Source of the DNA: Desulfoarculaceae bacterium
Lineage (GTDB): Bacteria > Desulfobacterota > Desulfobulbia > Desulfobulbales > Desulfocapsaceae
DNA: 40,257 nt
Direction of reading: 5' to 3'
Assembly: GCA_019429465.1 (NCBI GenBank)
Contig: JAHYIV010000026.1
Span: forward strand, 1-40,257
The translations under genes and the position numbers were made by a program. A model generated the notes under the pieces. The model saw only the letters and a program-made list of their open reading frames with translations. It had not been told where the DNA came from and ran no database searches. Shown piece by piece: positions 1 to 7,650 of this stretch (position 1 is its first letter; each line of letters begins with the position of its first letter).

Positions 1-10
1 CGAGACTCCG

Positions 11-118
11 AATTATCTCGTCACTGCGGCGTACTCAAGTACGCCTCATTCCTCGAAATTTGCGCGCCTCGCATTTGACGCTTTTTACTTAGCCATCCCA
101 GAAATTGAGTTTTTACGA
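11..118 (+). repeat. Terminal dispersed repeat, left copy (partial)
   Basis: These 108 bp recur at 40150-40257 in the same orientation with a single difference (G at 28, A in the other copy). The copy is cut at its left side: bases 1-10 do not match. It contains the hairpin GCGTACT-CA-AGTACGC at about 29-44 and ends in GAGTTTTTACGA, the near-inverse of TCGTAAAAAGTC at the outer end of the right copy. That gives the complete element MITE-like inverted termini. No coding capacity is seen. Confidence 0.85.
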
Positions 119-484
119 AACCATCAATATTCCTCCCTGCTGTGGCTTGCTTTTCATTTCCTGAATTATCGCCATTTCATTTCATTCCCTGAAATTTGCC
201 TCGGTGCAGACGGGCAGCCATCTGGTCCCCCGATGAGCCTGTAAAGCTCCGGGCCAGCTCTCCCCGTTTGCCATGGGCGGACGTCACATGGCTCCCTAGT
301 CGGCCCGTTTTACAAAAGCTGCCGGTTGAGCTCTGCAAAGTCAGCTCTGTCAATTCCAAGTACTAAAATTGTTCGTCAATAAATTTCCTGATCAAACTGA
401 TCCAATCACCAGGGATCCCCGTCTTGGCAGTCAAGCCGAAACCTGAATCCAACCAAAATCTCATAAAAAAAAAAAGGAAAACCC
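119..484. other. Intergenic, no gene recognised
   Basis: About 365 nt between the left repeat and the first gene. The short open frames here have no ribosome binding site and no recognisable protein character. The last 20 nt contain an A-rich run with AAGGA, which serves as the ribosome binding site of the next gene. I see no confident promoter hexamers. Confidence 0.5.
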
Positions 485-1048
485 ATGAAACTACACCTCA
501 GGTGGCAGTTTGCCACCCTCCTGATACTCTGCGCCTCAACTGCCAGCGCAGGCAACGTCGGGCTCGATTTCAATGTCCGTATCGGCGATACACCCAGACA
601 GGTCATTGTCCGGGAACCGGTTTATCACCAGTCTCCCCGGGGGTTTCGTATCGACGAAGACATCAGCTTTATCCGTCCCAGCTCGCTGGGCTTTTATGTG
701 GCCGTGGGCCTGCCCTATGATCTCTTTTATGTGGATAACAACTACTACCTCTTCCGTGACGGCAACTGGCACAGGGCACGTTACAGCCGTGGGCCGTGGG
801 CTACCTTAAGTAACCGTGATCTGCCGCCAGGGCTTCGCAAACACAAGATAAAACAGCTTCGCCAGTATCGTGACAGAGAGTACAAAGTGTACCGCCAAAA
901 CGAAAGAAACTACCGCGGCAGACATTTCCGTTCCCACAAAGAGCAGTGGCAACCAGACCCGCGGGCAGATAGACGGGACGATAGACGGGCAGATAGACGG
1001 GATGATAGAAAAGACGATCGTCAGCAACACAACAATGGAAGACGTTGA
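485..1048 (+). CDS. Small exported basic protein with Arg/Asp-rich tail
   Basis: A 187-residue protein of unknown function. Residues 1-22 form a typical Sec signal peptide (basic start, hydrophobic core, ending AST-ASA), so the mature protein should be in the periplasm or envelope. The middle is rich in Tyr, Arg and Trp (for example NNYYLFRDGNWHRARY around 90-105), a pattern seen in uncharacterised deltaproteobacterial envelope proteins. The last 30 residues are low complexity, built on DRRDDRRADRRDD, and the DNA at about 964-1020 shows matching short tandem repeats. The ATG at 485 is preceded by AAGGA at suitable distance. It stands alone, and the bidirectional hairpin at 1442-1480 lies 400 nt downstream. 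The gene is credible; I infer no function. Confidence 0.75.
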   Translation: MKLHLRWQFATLLILCASTASAGNVGLDFNVRIGDTPRQVIVREPVYHQSPRGFRIDEDISFIRPSSLGFYVAVGLPYDLFYVDNNYYLFRDGNWHRARYSRGPWATLSNRDLPPGLRKHKIKQLRQYRDREYKVYRQNERNYRGRHFRSHKEQWQPDPRADRRDDRRADRRDDRKDDRQQHNNGRR

Positions 1049-1441
1049 TCTCTCATGCCTTAAGCTGTCATCGCAACAAACATTTGCTGTTTTAATGGTA
1101 AGAACGGCAGCAGTCCCGCGCTCGCTAGACAGGCACTCGTTAACGAGTCGTTACGGAAAAGCCAGGCAAGCACTCTTGTTTGGTAACGGCTTTTAAAGCA
1201 GGTATTTTCCCCAGAGGACAAAACTCGTTATCCCGGGCAAGCGACAGCGTGAGACAAAGCACGACTCTCGAAGCTGGAGGGCATGGTCGGGATGGCGATA
1301 AGGATGGTGAGGGAGGTGAGCAGTTTCACCTCCCACTGTCTGACAATAAAAAACGGGTTTTGGAACAAGTATTGACGGCGGACGACACAAGCAGACAGGA
1401 AAGAAGCTGAAAATAGAACAGAAGACAACGTTGAAGACAAC
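1049..1441. other. Intergenic, no gene recognised
   Basis: About 390 nt. An open frame on the plus strand (1180-1410) lacks a ribosome binding site and has no protein-like composition. The one clear sequence feature is a perfect 14 bp palindrome, ACTCGTTAACGAGT, at 1135-1148. It could be an operator or simply a chance palindrome. Confidence 0.4.
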
Positions 1442-1480
1442 AAAAAAGGGCATTCAGGATAAACCTGAATGCCCTTTTTA
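1442..1480 (-). terminator. Rho-independent terminator after tRNA-Glu (bidirectional)
   Basis: Perfect 11 bp stem GGGCATTCAGG (1448-1458) and CCTGAATGCCC (1464-1474) with a 5 nt loop. It is flanked by six A on the left and five T on the right, so it works in both directions. On the minus strand it closes the tRNA-Lys/tRNA-Glu unit, 8 nt after the tRNA-Glu CCA end. Confidence 0.9.
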
Positions 1481-1488
1481 ATGTTACA

Positions 1489-1566
1489 TGGCGTCCCCAA
1501 CCGGATTTGAACCGGTGTTGTCGGCGTGAAAGGCCGATGTCCTGGACCTGACTAGACGATGGGGAC
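1489..1566 (-). tRNA. tRNA-Glu (anticodon TTC)
   Basis: The minus strand folds as a tRNA. The acceptor stem is GTCCCCA paired with TGGGGAC, then G73 and an encoded CCA. The anticodon arm is TCGGC-CTTTCAC-GCCGA, giving anticodon TTC, and the T-arm contains GGTTCAAATCC. It is the second gene of a two-tRNA unit, 12 nt after tRNA-Lys. Confidence 0.96.
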
Positions 1567-1578
1567 CAGTATAAACTA

Positions 1579-1654
1579 TGGTGGGTCGTGCGCGATTTGA
1601 ACGCGCGACTCTCTGATTAAAAGTCAGATACTCTACCAGCTGAGTTAACGACCC
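1579..1654 (-). tRNA. tRNA-Lys (anticodon TTT)
   Basis: 76 nt on the minus strand. The acceptor is GGGTCGT paired with ACGACCC, then A73 and encoded CCA. The anticodon loop is CTTTTAA (anticodon TTT), the D-arm contains AGCTGGTAGAG, and the T-arm contains GTTCAAATC. It is the first gene of the unit and lies just downstream of a strong promoter. Confidence 0.97.
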
Positions 1655-1666
1655 GTAAAGCTAGGC

Positions 1667-1695
1667 TTTATACAAAGGACCCCTCAGTCTGTCAA
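1667..1695 (-). promoter_or_regulatory. Sigma-70-type promoter of the tRNA-Lys/Glu unit
   Basis: Read on the minus strand: TTGACA at 1695-1690, a 17 nt spacer, and TATAAA at 1672-1667. This is a perfect -35 and a 5/6 -10 with optimal spacing. Transcription would start about 5-6 nt upstream of the tRNA-Lys 5' end. Confidence 0.88.
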
Positions 1696-1951
1696 CAGAA
1701 AATCTCACTCTCGAAATCTATTTATCACCAGCATTCGTCTAAGTCAAGGAAATTCCTCACAATCAAAATCATACCTGCATCAACGGTCACTGTCTCTTTC
1801 CCCGGCCAAGGGATATAAAGGCCGGTCGGTTATTTTTGATGTGACCATGAGAAATGAATGATGTATATTGCGCACTCATTTATCGAAACAATCATTATCA
1901 TCTTTCATACGCCTGACCGGTTTATCCGGGCTCGGGAGCAGGGTCAAGAAT

Positions 1952-2557
1952 ATGGGTTTTCTCAATGGTTCGGCAAGTTTTGTCCGCTTCAGCACGGAAG
2001 GGGATCTTCCTGAAAATTTCTGGGATTTTGCCGCCGAACGGATCACGGCATTTTCCTTCAAGGATATCGACGAGACCTATGACGAATTTTCCGTCGGCTG
2101 GGTCTCCGTCCAGAATATGTTTGATTCCGATTTCAATTTCGGATCCTATGCCAGCGGCGACTATGTCACTCTTTCTCTGCGCATCGATGAACGCAAGGTG
2201 GCCCCGGCCATTCTCAAAAAATTTGCGCAGAAGGAAGAGGAGCGGATCAAAAAGGAAAAGCAGATCCCCAAGATCGGCCGCACCCTGAAGGTGGAGATCA
2301 GGGAACGGATCCAGAGCGAACTGATGAAAAAAGCGGTGCCGGTACCGGCGGTCTACGACCTGTGCTGGAACCTGTCGGACTCGACCCTGCTCTTTTTCAC
2401 CACCAACAAAAAGGCGCACACCCTGCTGGAAGACCTGTTCAAAGAGACCTTCGGCCTGCTGATCGTCCAGCAGATCCCTTACACCATGGCGGAACATCTC
2501 CTCGATGACGACGACAAGCAGCGCCTGGCGGCCATTAGCCCTGATATCTTTGTTTAG
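1952..2557 (+). CDS. rdgC: RdgC-like protein, N-terminal part of a split RdgC
   Basis: A 201-residue protein that matches the N-terminal and central region of RdgC, a recombination-associated DNA-binding protein that forms rings and inhibits RecA. It starts MGFLNGSASFVRF, comparable to the RdgC opening. A Lys/Glu-rich helix at about 92-115 (KKFAQKEEERIKKEKQIPK) precedes the RxxIQSELMKKAVPVP segment, as in E. coli RdgC, followed by the LLFFTTNKKAHTLLEDL region. E. coli RdgC has 303 residues; here the protein stops after this part, and the missing C-terminal section is encoded separately at 2819-3385. The frame is open back to 1868, but ATG 1952 fits the family start, with GGAG upstream at a long spacing. 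The TAG stop coincides with the first bases of a palindromic repeat. Confidence 0.8.
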   Translation: MGFLNGSASFVRFSTEGDLPENFWDFAAERITAFSFKDIDETYDEFSVGWVSVQNMFDSDFNFGSYASGDYVTLSLRIDERKVAPAILKKFAQKEEERIKKEKQIPKIGRTLKVEIRERIQSELMKKAVPVPAVYDLCWNLSDSTLLFFTTNKKAHTLLEDLFKETFGLLIVQQIPYTMAEHLLDDDDKQRLAAISPDIFV

Positions 2558-2634
2558 TGCCTTACAGATTATTTTCTTGTTTTTTTTGCAAGAAAATAAT
2601 CCGCGAAAGGCACTTATCCCGTTCATCGGGGTTA
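2555..2634 (+). repeat. Two-hairpin palindromic repeat, copy 1
   Basis: An 80 nt element whose long stem starts GTGCCTTACAGATTATTTTC and returns as AGAAAATAATC...AGGCAC, followed by a small CCCG/CGGG hairpin. A second copy lies at 10966-11042. The element begins exactly at the TAG stop of the upstream rdgC part. Both copies are flanked by TTA at each end, which may be part of the element or a target duplication. Confidence 0.85.
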
Positions 2635-2643
2635 GGTGCCGTT

Positions 2644-2676
2644 ATAAAATAAGCAGTGTTTTTTTGCTTATTTTAT
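2644..2676. repeat. AT-rich inverted repeat
   Basis: Perfect 12 bp arms ATAAAATAAGCA (2644-2655) and TGCTTATTTTAT (2665-2676) with a T-rich 9 nt loop, just after the two-hairpin repeat. It could be a weak terminator-like structure inside the split rdgC locus. The rest of 2677-2818 holds no gene. Confidence 0.6.
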
Positions 2677-2818
2677 TAGGGAACCTTATGCCGCTTCACA
2701 GAAACAGCCAATCTTTTCCGGTTGTTTCTTTGAGTGGCGTCTGGCAGATAATATATAAAGAACCCTTATTAGCCTCGTCGACCATCATCGACGTTGGTGC
2801 TTATCTTGTGACTACATT

Positions 2819-3385
2819 ATGGATTTAGTAGACCTTATTGCAGAAAAACGATTTATCGGCCAGGAATTTCTGACCTGGCTGTGGTGGAAGAGCGAAGAAC
2901 GTGGCGGCAGTATTGAGCTCCCCGGCCAGGGCGACATTACCGTAGTCTTTGAAAAGCACATGCTGCTCGAATATGGCGAAGGTGAATCCAGCGAAAAGTG
3001 CATCTGCAGCGGCCTGCAGAGCGAACTCAAAGAGGCGCGCACCGGACTGGTCATGGGCAAAAAGCTGGAGCAGGCCCGGATTCAACTGGCCCAGAATGAT
3101 TATGAGTGGAACTTTACCATGGCTGCCGCGGTCATGGAGTTTCGTAACGTCAAACTGCCCAAGACCGGACCGGCACAGGAAGGCGGGGATAACCCTGAGG
3201 AAAAAGAAGGGATGATCCTGGAACGCATCTTCCTCTTTGAAGAGCTGGTTCGCCTGGTGCAGACCCTTTTCCGCATGTTTCTTGAGGTGCGGGTCGGCAA
3301 CGGCTGGAAGGACGAGCTGGTCAAGATCCGCAAATGGGTCCACAGCCGAGGGCAGATGGCAGAAAACAACGACCGGGAAAGATAA
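2819..3385 (+). CDS. RdgC C-terminal-like protein (second part of split RdgC)
   Basis: A 188-residue protein. Its order of features parallels the C-terminal third of RdgC: an EFLTWLWW segment (16-23) matching the LTEWVRS region of E. coli RdgC; a short strand-rich section; the [19 protein letters not shown] stretch (about 72-90) matching the region ending in GKVVTKLAL; an [17 protein letters not shown] segment matching the following 'LKRL.F' strand; and a terminal [14 protein letters not shown] helix matching 'ILMTGELAALIQNL'. I infer that it partners with the 1952-2557 product to rebuild RdgC. No convincing Shine-Dalgarno precedes ATG 2819. The stop is 2 nt before the gatB start, so the two are probably co-transcribed. 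Confidence 0.68.
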   Translation: MDLVDLIAEKRFIGQEFLTWLWWKSEERGGSIELPGQGDITVVFEKHMLLEYGEGESSEKCICSGLQSELKEARTGLVMGKKLEQARIQLAQNDYEWNFTMAAAVMEFRNVKLPKTGPAQEGGDNPEEKEGMILERIFLFEELVRLVQTLFRMFLEVRVGNGWKDELVKIRKWVHSRGQMAENNDRER

Positions 3386-3387
3386 GC

Positions 3388-4812
3388 ATGGAATTTGAAA
3401 CCGTTATCGGGCTGGAGATCCACGCCCAGCTCAAGACCGAATCGAAGATCTTCTGCGGCTGCTCAACCAGATTCGGGGCGCCGCCCAACACCCAGACCTG
3501 CCCGGTGTGTCTTGGCATGCCCGGCACCCTGCCTGTTCTCAATAAAAAGGTAGTGGAGTTTGCCATCAAGATGGGCCTGGCCACCGGTTCGACCATCAAC
3601 CGTTTCAATCAGTTCGCCCGCAAAAACTACTTTTACCCGGACCTGCCCAAGGGCTATCAGACCTCCCAGTTTGATCTGCCCATTGTTGGACATGGCCAGG
3701 TGGAGATCGAGGTGGACGGCAAAAAACGGATGATCGGCATCACCCGCATGCACATGGAGGAAGATGCCGGCAAACTGATCCATGACGACCGGGAACCCGT
3801 CTCTTACGTGGATCTCAACCGCACCGGCACCCCGCTCCTCGAGATCGTCTCCGAACCGGATCTGCGTTCCCCGGCAGAGGCCGCGGCCTATCTGCGCAAG
3901 GTTCACGCCATCCTCCGTTATCTTGACATCTGCGACGGCAACATGCAGGAGGGCAGTTTCCGCTGTGACGCCAATATTTCCCTGCGCCCGGCCGGCGAGT
4001 CCAAGCTCGGCACCCGCACCGAGCTCAAGAACATGAATTCATTTCGCAATGTGCAGAGCGCCCTGGAGTACGAGGTGCGAAGGCAGCGGGACATCCTTAT
4101 GGATGGCGGCACAATCACCCAGGACACCCTGCTCTGGGATCCTGACCGCAACTGCACCGAATCGATGCGCAGCAAGGACGATGCCCACGATTACCGCTAT
4201 TTCCCCTGCCCTGATCTCGTGCCGGTCAGGATTGATGAGGCCTGGATTGAAGCAATCCGCGCCACCCTGCCTGAGCTGCCGGAACAGCGCAAGGCCCGCT
4301 TCATTGCAGACTACGAACTGCCCGAGCATGACGCCTCAATGCTCACCGGCTCCCGTGAGCTGGCCGATTATTTCGAGCTGGCGGTTGCCAGCTGCCATCA
4401 GGCCAAGAAGGTGTCCAACTGGATCATGACCGAGCTGACGCGTGAACTCAAGGGCGAGGAACTCTCCACCTGCAAGGTTACCGCCCAACAGCTGGGCGCT
4501 CTGGTGAATATGGTGGAGACAGGGACTATCAGCGGCAAGATCGCCAAGACGGTTTTCCTCGAGATGATGGCCAGCGGCAAGGAAGCGGAGACGGTGGTCG
4601 AAGAACAGCATCTGGGCCAGGTCTCCAATGAGGGCGAGCTCCTGACCATCGTCCGCCAGATCATTGCCGACAATCCGGATCAGGTCACCGATTTTCGTGG
4701 CGGCAAGACCAAGCTCATGAGTTACTTTGTCGGTCAGCTCATGCAGAAGACCAAAGGCCAGGCCAATCCCGCCCTGGCCAACAAGCTGTTTGCCCGGGAA
4801 CTTACAGGGTAA
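3388..4812 (+). CDS. gatB: Asp/Glu-tRNA(Asn/Gln) amidotransferase subunit B
   Basis: A 474-residue GatB, the usual length. It binds mis-acylated Glu-tRNA(Gln) or Asp-tRNA(Asn) and performs the kinase and transamidation step of indirect aminoacylation, with GatA and GatC in the cytoplasm. Visible signatures are [12 protein letters not shown] at the start, the [17 protein letters not shown]ys-rich region, [14 protein letters not shown] (about 74-87) and LLEIVSEPD. The C-terminal YqeY-like tail runs from about 325 ([20 protein letters not shown]). The frame is open further upstream, but ATG 3388 matches the family start and has GGGAAAG before it. gatA and gatC are not in the window, so this is a detached gatB. 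It is followed 11 nt later by radC. Confidence 0.97.
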   Translation: MEFETVIGLEIHAQLKTESKIFCGCSTRFGAPPNTQTCPVCLGMPGTLPVLNKKVVEFAIKMGLATGSTINRFNQFARKNYFYPDLPKGYQTSQFDLPIVGHGQVEIEVDGKKRMIGITRMHMEEDAGKLIHDDREPVSYVDLNRTGTPLLEIVSEPDLRSPAEAAAYLRKVHAILRYLDICDGNMQEGSFRCDANISLRPAGESKLGTRTELKNMNSFRNVQSALEYEVRRQRDILMDGGTITQDTLLWDPDRNCTESMRSKDDAHDYRYFPCPDLVPVRIDEAWIEAIRATLPELPEQRKARFIADYELPEHDASMLTGSRELADYFELAVASCHQAKKVSNWIMTELTRELKGEELSTCKVTAQQLGALVNMVETGTISGKIAKTVFLEMMASGKEAETVVEEQHLGQVSNEGELLTIVRQIIADNPDQVTDFRGGKTKLMSYFVGQLMQKTKGQANPALANKLFARELTG

Positions 4813-4823
4813 CGTACCCTCTT

Positions 4824-5555
4824 ATGGACAAGGAAGAGTGGCAGAAAAAGGGAGAGGGACACCGTCAGCGCTTGCGGGATCGTTTTCTGGAACGGGGCCT
4901 GGACGGCTTCACCGACGCCGAAGTACTCGAGCTGTTGCTCACCTTCGGCACCCCGCGCATGGACTGTAAGGAGGCAGCCCGGTCCGCCTTGAAGGAGTGT
5001 GGCTCCTTTGCCGCCGTCTTTGAGGCCTCCATCCCCGCCCTCAGGAAGATCCCGGGGATCGGGCCGAAGAACAGCCTTGCCATCCACTTTGTCCAGAAAG
5101 TTGCCGGCCGTTACCTCAAAGAACGGCTGGCCGGCAAGCGCTACCTCCATTCCTCCGCCGAGGTCAGAGACTACCTGCTCCACGCCATGCGCGGCCTGAA
5201 AAAAGAGGTCTTCACCGTTATCTTTCTCGACTCAGCGCACGCCATCATCGACTCGGAGGTGGTGGCCGAGGGCACCATCAACATCAACACCGTCTATCCC
5301 CGGGAGCTTATAAGCCGCGCCCTGGAATATAATGCCGCCGCTCTGATCGTGGCCCATAATCATCCCTCCGGCAGCCTCGAGCCCTCGCCCCAGGACCGCC
5401 ATCTGACCCGCACCCTGTGCCTGCTCTGCTCGCTGATGCAGATCCAGCTCCTTGACCACCTGATCATCGGCGACGGCAGCTACTCCTTTGCCGACCATGG
5501 GCTGATGAGCGAAACGCAGCAGGAATGCCGGGAACTGGTAACGCAACTCCACTGA
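4824..5555 (+). CDS. radC: RadC family JAB1/MPN-domain protein
   Basis: A 243-residue RadC. The N-terminal helix-hairpin-helix region (IPGIGPKNS, 76-84) and the C-terminal JAMM metalloprotease-like domain are intact, with H178, H180 and D191 in AHNHPSG...SPQD. The family was linked to DNA repair, but its biochemical role is not settled; the JAMM residues predict a zinc hydrolase fold. It lies 11 nt after gatB and about 30 nt before hemW, so it is probably part of the same transcription unit. No frameshift or missing key residue is seen. Confidence 0.93.
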   Translation: MDKEEWQKKGEGHRQRLRDRFLERGLDGFTDAEVLELLLTFGTPRMDCKEAARSALKECGSFAAVFEASIPALRKIPGIGPKNSLAIHFVQKVAGRYLKERLAGKRYLHSSAEVRDYLLHAMRGLKKEVFTVIFLDSAHAIIDSEVVAEGTININTVYPRELISRALEYNAAALIVAHNHPSGSLEPSPQDRHLTRTLCLLCSLMQIQLLDHLIIGDGSYSFADHGLMSETQQECRELVTQLH

Positions 5556-5584
5556 TCGCCCGCAATGCCGGATACCAAGCACTG

Positions 5585-6712
5585 ATGCCATCCCTTTACA
5601 TCCATATTCCCTTCTGCCTTTCCAAATGTCCTTACTGCTCTTTTGTCTCCTATCCAGGCCTGGACGGGCTGCATCAGCGCTATGCGGCGGCCCTGCTCCG
5701 GGAGGCCGGAGAACTGCGCAAAAACAGTTCCATCCCGCCCCTCACGACCCTGTTTCTCGGCGGCGGCACCCCTACTCTTCTCAGCGGCCAAGACCTGGCC
5801 ACAATCGTCACCGGCTGCACAGGATTGTTTGGCCGCTCAGATCAGACAGAAATCTCGATTGAGACCAATCCCAAGACCGTTGATCAGGAGAAACTGATCC
5901 TGCTGCGCGAGAGCGGCATCAACAGGCTGTCCATTGGCGTCCAATCCTTCAATGACCGGGAGCTGCAGTCCCTTGGCCGCCCCCATTCAGCAGCTGACGC
6001 CGCCGAGACTGTGCGGCTGGGGCGGGCGGCCGGCTTTGACAATATCAGCCTCGACCTGATGTATGGACTGCCCGGCCAGGACCACCACTCCTGGCAACAG
6101 AGCCTGGAACGGGCCTTGTCCCTTTCACCGGACCATCTCTCCCTCTACGAGCTGACCGTGGAGCAGGGCACCCCCTTTCATCCGCGCCTGGAGCAGGGTC
6201 AGCTGGAGCTGCCGGATGAAGAGGAGATTGCGGCCATGGACCAGATCACCGCCACGCTCTGCCGACAAGCCGGGCTGGCACGGTATGAAATCTCCAATTA
6301 TGCCAGGCCCGGACATGAATGCCGCCACAACATCAACTACTGGCAGAACGGCCCCTATCTGGCACTCGGCGCCGGTGCTGTTGGCTGTACGGATGGCCGA
6401 CGACAGCAGAAGACCACGGATCCGCTCCGCTACTGTGAACAGATCGAGTCGGGACAGTCAACGGTGCAGGAAGAGGAGTGCCTGGAACCTGCGGCATCAT
6501 TTCGGGAGACGGTGATCATGGGACTGCGGATGCTCCGCGGGGTATCCCGGGCGCGATTACAGAGGCGGTACGGAATGGACCTGGATGGCTGCTACGGTGA
6601 CACTCTGACTCGCCTTATTGACCAGGGGCTGCTGGAGATGACGGCCAGCCACCTGCGACTGACGGCCCGAGGCAGGATCTTTGCCAATCAGGTGATGGCC
6701 GATCTGGTCTGA
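5585..6712 (+). CDS. hemW: Radical SAM heme chaperone HemW
   Basis: A 375-residue HemN-like protein that fits HemW, which binds heme and a 4Fe-4S cluster and delivers heme to apo-proteins. It is often misannotated as oxygen-independent coproporphyrinogen oxidase. The radical SAM motif is C11-LSK-C15-PY-C18-SF, followed by GGGTPT in the SAM site and the family block RLSIGVQSFNDRELQSLGR. The C-terminal HemW region from about 285 is present. I chose ATG 5585 because LYIHIPFC at the extreme N terminus is the family norm; the longer frame from 5525 overlaps radC. It is last in the gatB-radC-hemW run and converges on the EI24-like gene. Confidence 0.92.
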   Translation: MPSLYIHIPFCLSKCPYCSFVSYPGLDGLHQRYAAALLREAGELRKNSSIPPLTTLFLGGGTPTLLSGQDLATIVTGCTGLFGRSDQTEISIETNPKTVDQEKLILLRESGINRLSIGVQSFNDRELQSLGRPHSAADAAETVRLGRAAGFDNISLDLMYGLPGQDHHSWQQSLERALSLSPDHLSLYELTVEQGTPFHPRLEQGQLELPDEEEIAAMDQITATLCRQAGLARYEISNYARPGHECRHNINYWQNGPYLALGAGAVGCTDGRRQQKTTDPLRYCEQIESGQSTVQEEECLEPAASFRETVIMGLRMLRGVSRARLQRRYGMDLDGCYGDTLTRLIDQGLLEMTASHLRLTARGRIFANQVMADLV

Positions 6713-6736
6713 GAAGAGTACGCGCGCCACCAGCTC

Positions 6737-7537
6737 TCACCCTGCCTTCCCCTCTTTTTCTGCCAGTTCCAGGGCGCTGAAATTCAAGGTCACATGCACG
6801 GTGAACAGGGGGAAAATCAGGGCCATGAGAAAGATATTGACGACGGGTACCAGACTGACCACCGCCGGCAGAATCCCCAGACGAAAGGTCGATCTGCCGT
6901 GCCTGCTCAGCCAGCCGATCTTGTGACCCAGACTCCAGCGTCGCCGTGATGTCGGATAATCGAGGAACATGAGCGCCGAATAGCAGGTGTAGAGCAAAAG
7001 GACCAGGAGCTGGCCCAGCAGCGGCACAAAACTTACGGCCAGGGCGACAACAGTAACCACCAGTCCCAGGGCACCGATTTTCAACCCTTCGAGGAGATCA
7101 GTCGCTATCCCCCTGAAGGTAAAGGCCGCATCTTCTACAAACCCCTGTCCTGCCTGTTTCCTTTCAGTCGCACTGCTCAAAAACACATAACCGGGGGCGC
7201 TGAGGGTATAGGCCAGCAGAAAAGCGACATAAAAGGCAACAACCCGGGAGACCACAATAAAGGTCCACTTCATCACCAGCCAGCCAAGGCCTTTCAGCCA
7301 GCCCCAAATCCCGGCAGCCTCAGGTGCCTGCTGAAAAAAACCGGCTGTCCGGGCATCGATATAGCCCACGACCAGCAGGTACCCGCCCCAGGTGAGCGCT
7401 AAGGTCAGGAGGACCAGCAGCAGACTCCAGGCCAGCAGTTTCGGGCTGCGGCAGAGAAAGACCATGGAAGACCAGAGGGGAATCCATTTGACAGAGGAGT
7501 GATGAAGGGGCATACTGTTTGACGATGCATGATGCAT
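6737..7537 (-). CDS. EI24/CysZ-like membrane protein
   Basis: A 266-residue integral membrane protein with the layout of the EI24 domain family, which includes the bacterial sulfate transporter CysZ. Long hydrophobic segments lie at about 33-56, 85-112, 150-195 and 220-250. The region GFVEDAAFTFRGIATDLLEGLKIG is amphipathic, as in the family, and a LDYPTSRRRWSLGHK motif follows (compare 'xxYPxxRxxxxFxxxxxxL' in EI24 proteins). AAAGGA lies 8 nt before ATG 7537. The gene is monocistronic, convergent with hemW and divergent from radA. A role in sulfate uptake is attractive in a sulfur-metabolising organism, but neighbours do not support it. Confidence 0.75.
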   Translation of the reverse strand: MHHASSNSMPLHHSSVKWIPLWSSMVFLCRSPKLLAWSLLLVLLTLALTWGGYLLVVGYIDARTAGFFQQAPEAAGIWGWLKGLGWLVMKWTFIVVSRVVAFYVAFLLAYTLSAPGYVFLSSATERKQAGQGFVEDAAFTFRGIATDLLEGLKIGALGLVVTVVALAVSFVPLLGQLLVLLLYTCYSALMFLDYPTSRRRWSLGHKIGWLSRHGRSTFRLGILPAVVSLVPVVNIFLMALIFPLFTVHVTLNFSALELAEKEGKAG

Positions 7538-7650
7538 GATGATGTCCTTTTTTCCATAAAGAAAAAGTCATACTTCGTAATATGCTTCCCACTGCCACTC
7601 AGCCACTTGTATAAACGTGGTGATCAGAATTCGTAATTCGTAATTGTCCT

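Noticed and set aside
1180..1410. 76-residue open frame on the plus strand
   Set aside because: No Shine-Dalgarno, low-complexity Gly/Asp content and no resemblance to any protein I know.
1802..1825. CCGGCC/GGCCGG hairpin upstream of the RdgC part as a terminator
   Set aside because: Only a six-pair stem with a 12 nt loop, and the following bases have no continuous T run.
1868..1951. Longer N terminus of the RdgC N-terminal part
   Set aside because: The extra 28 residues are not like the RdgC start, and ATG 1952 matches the family opening.
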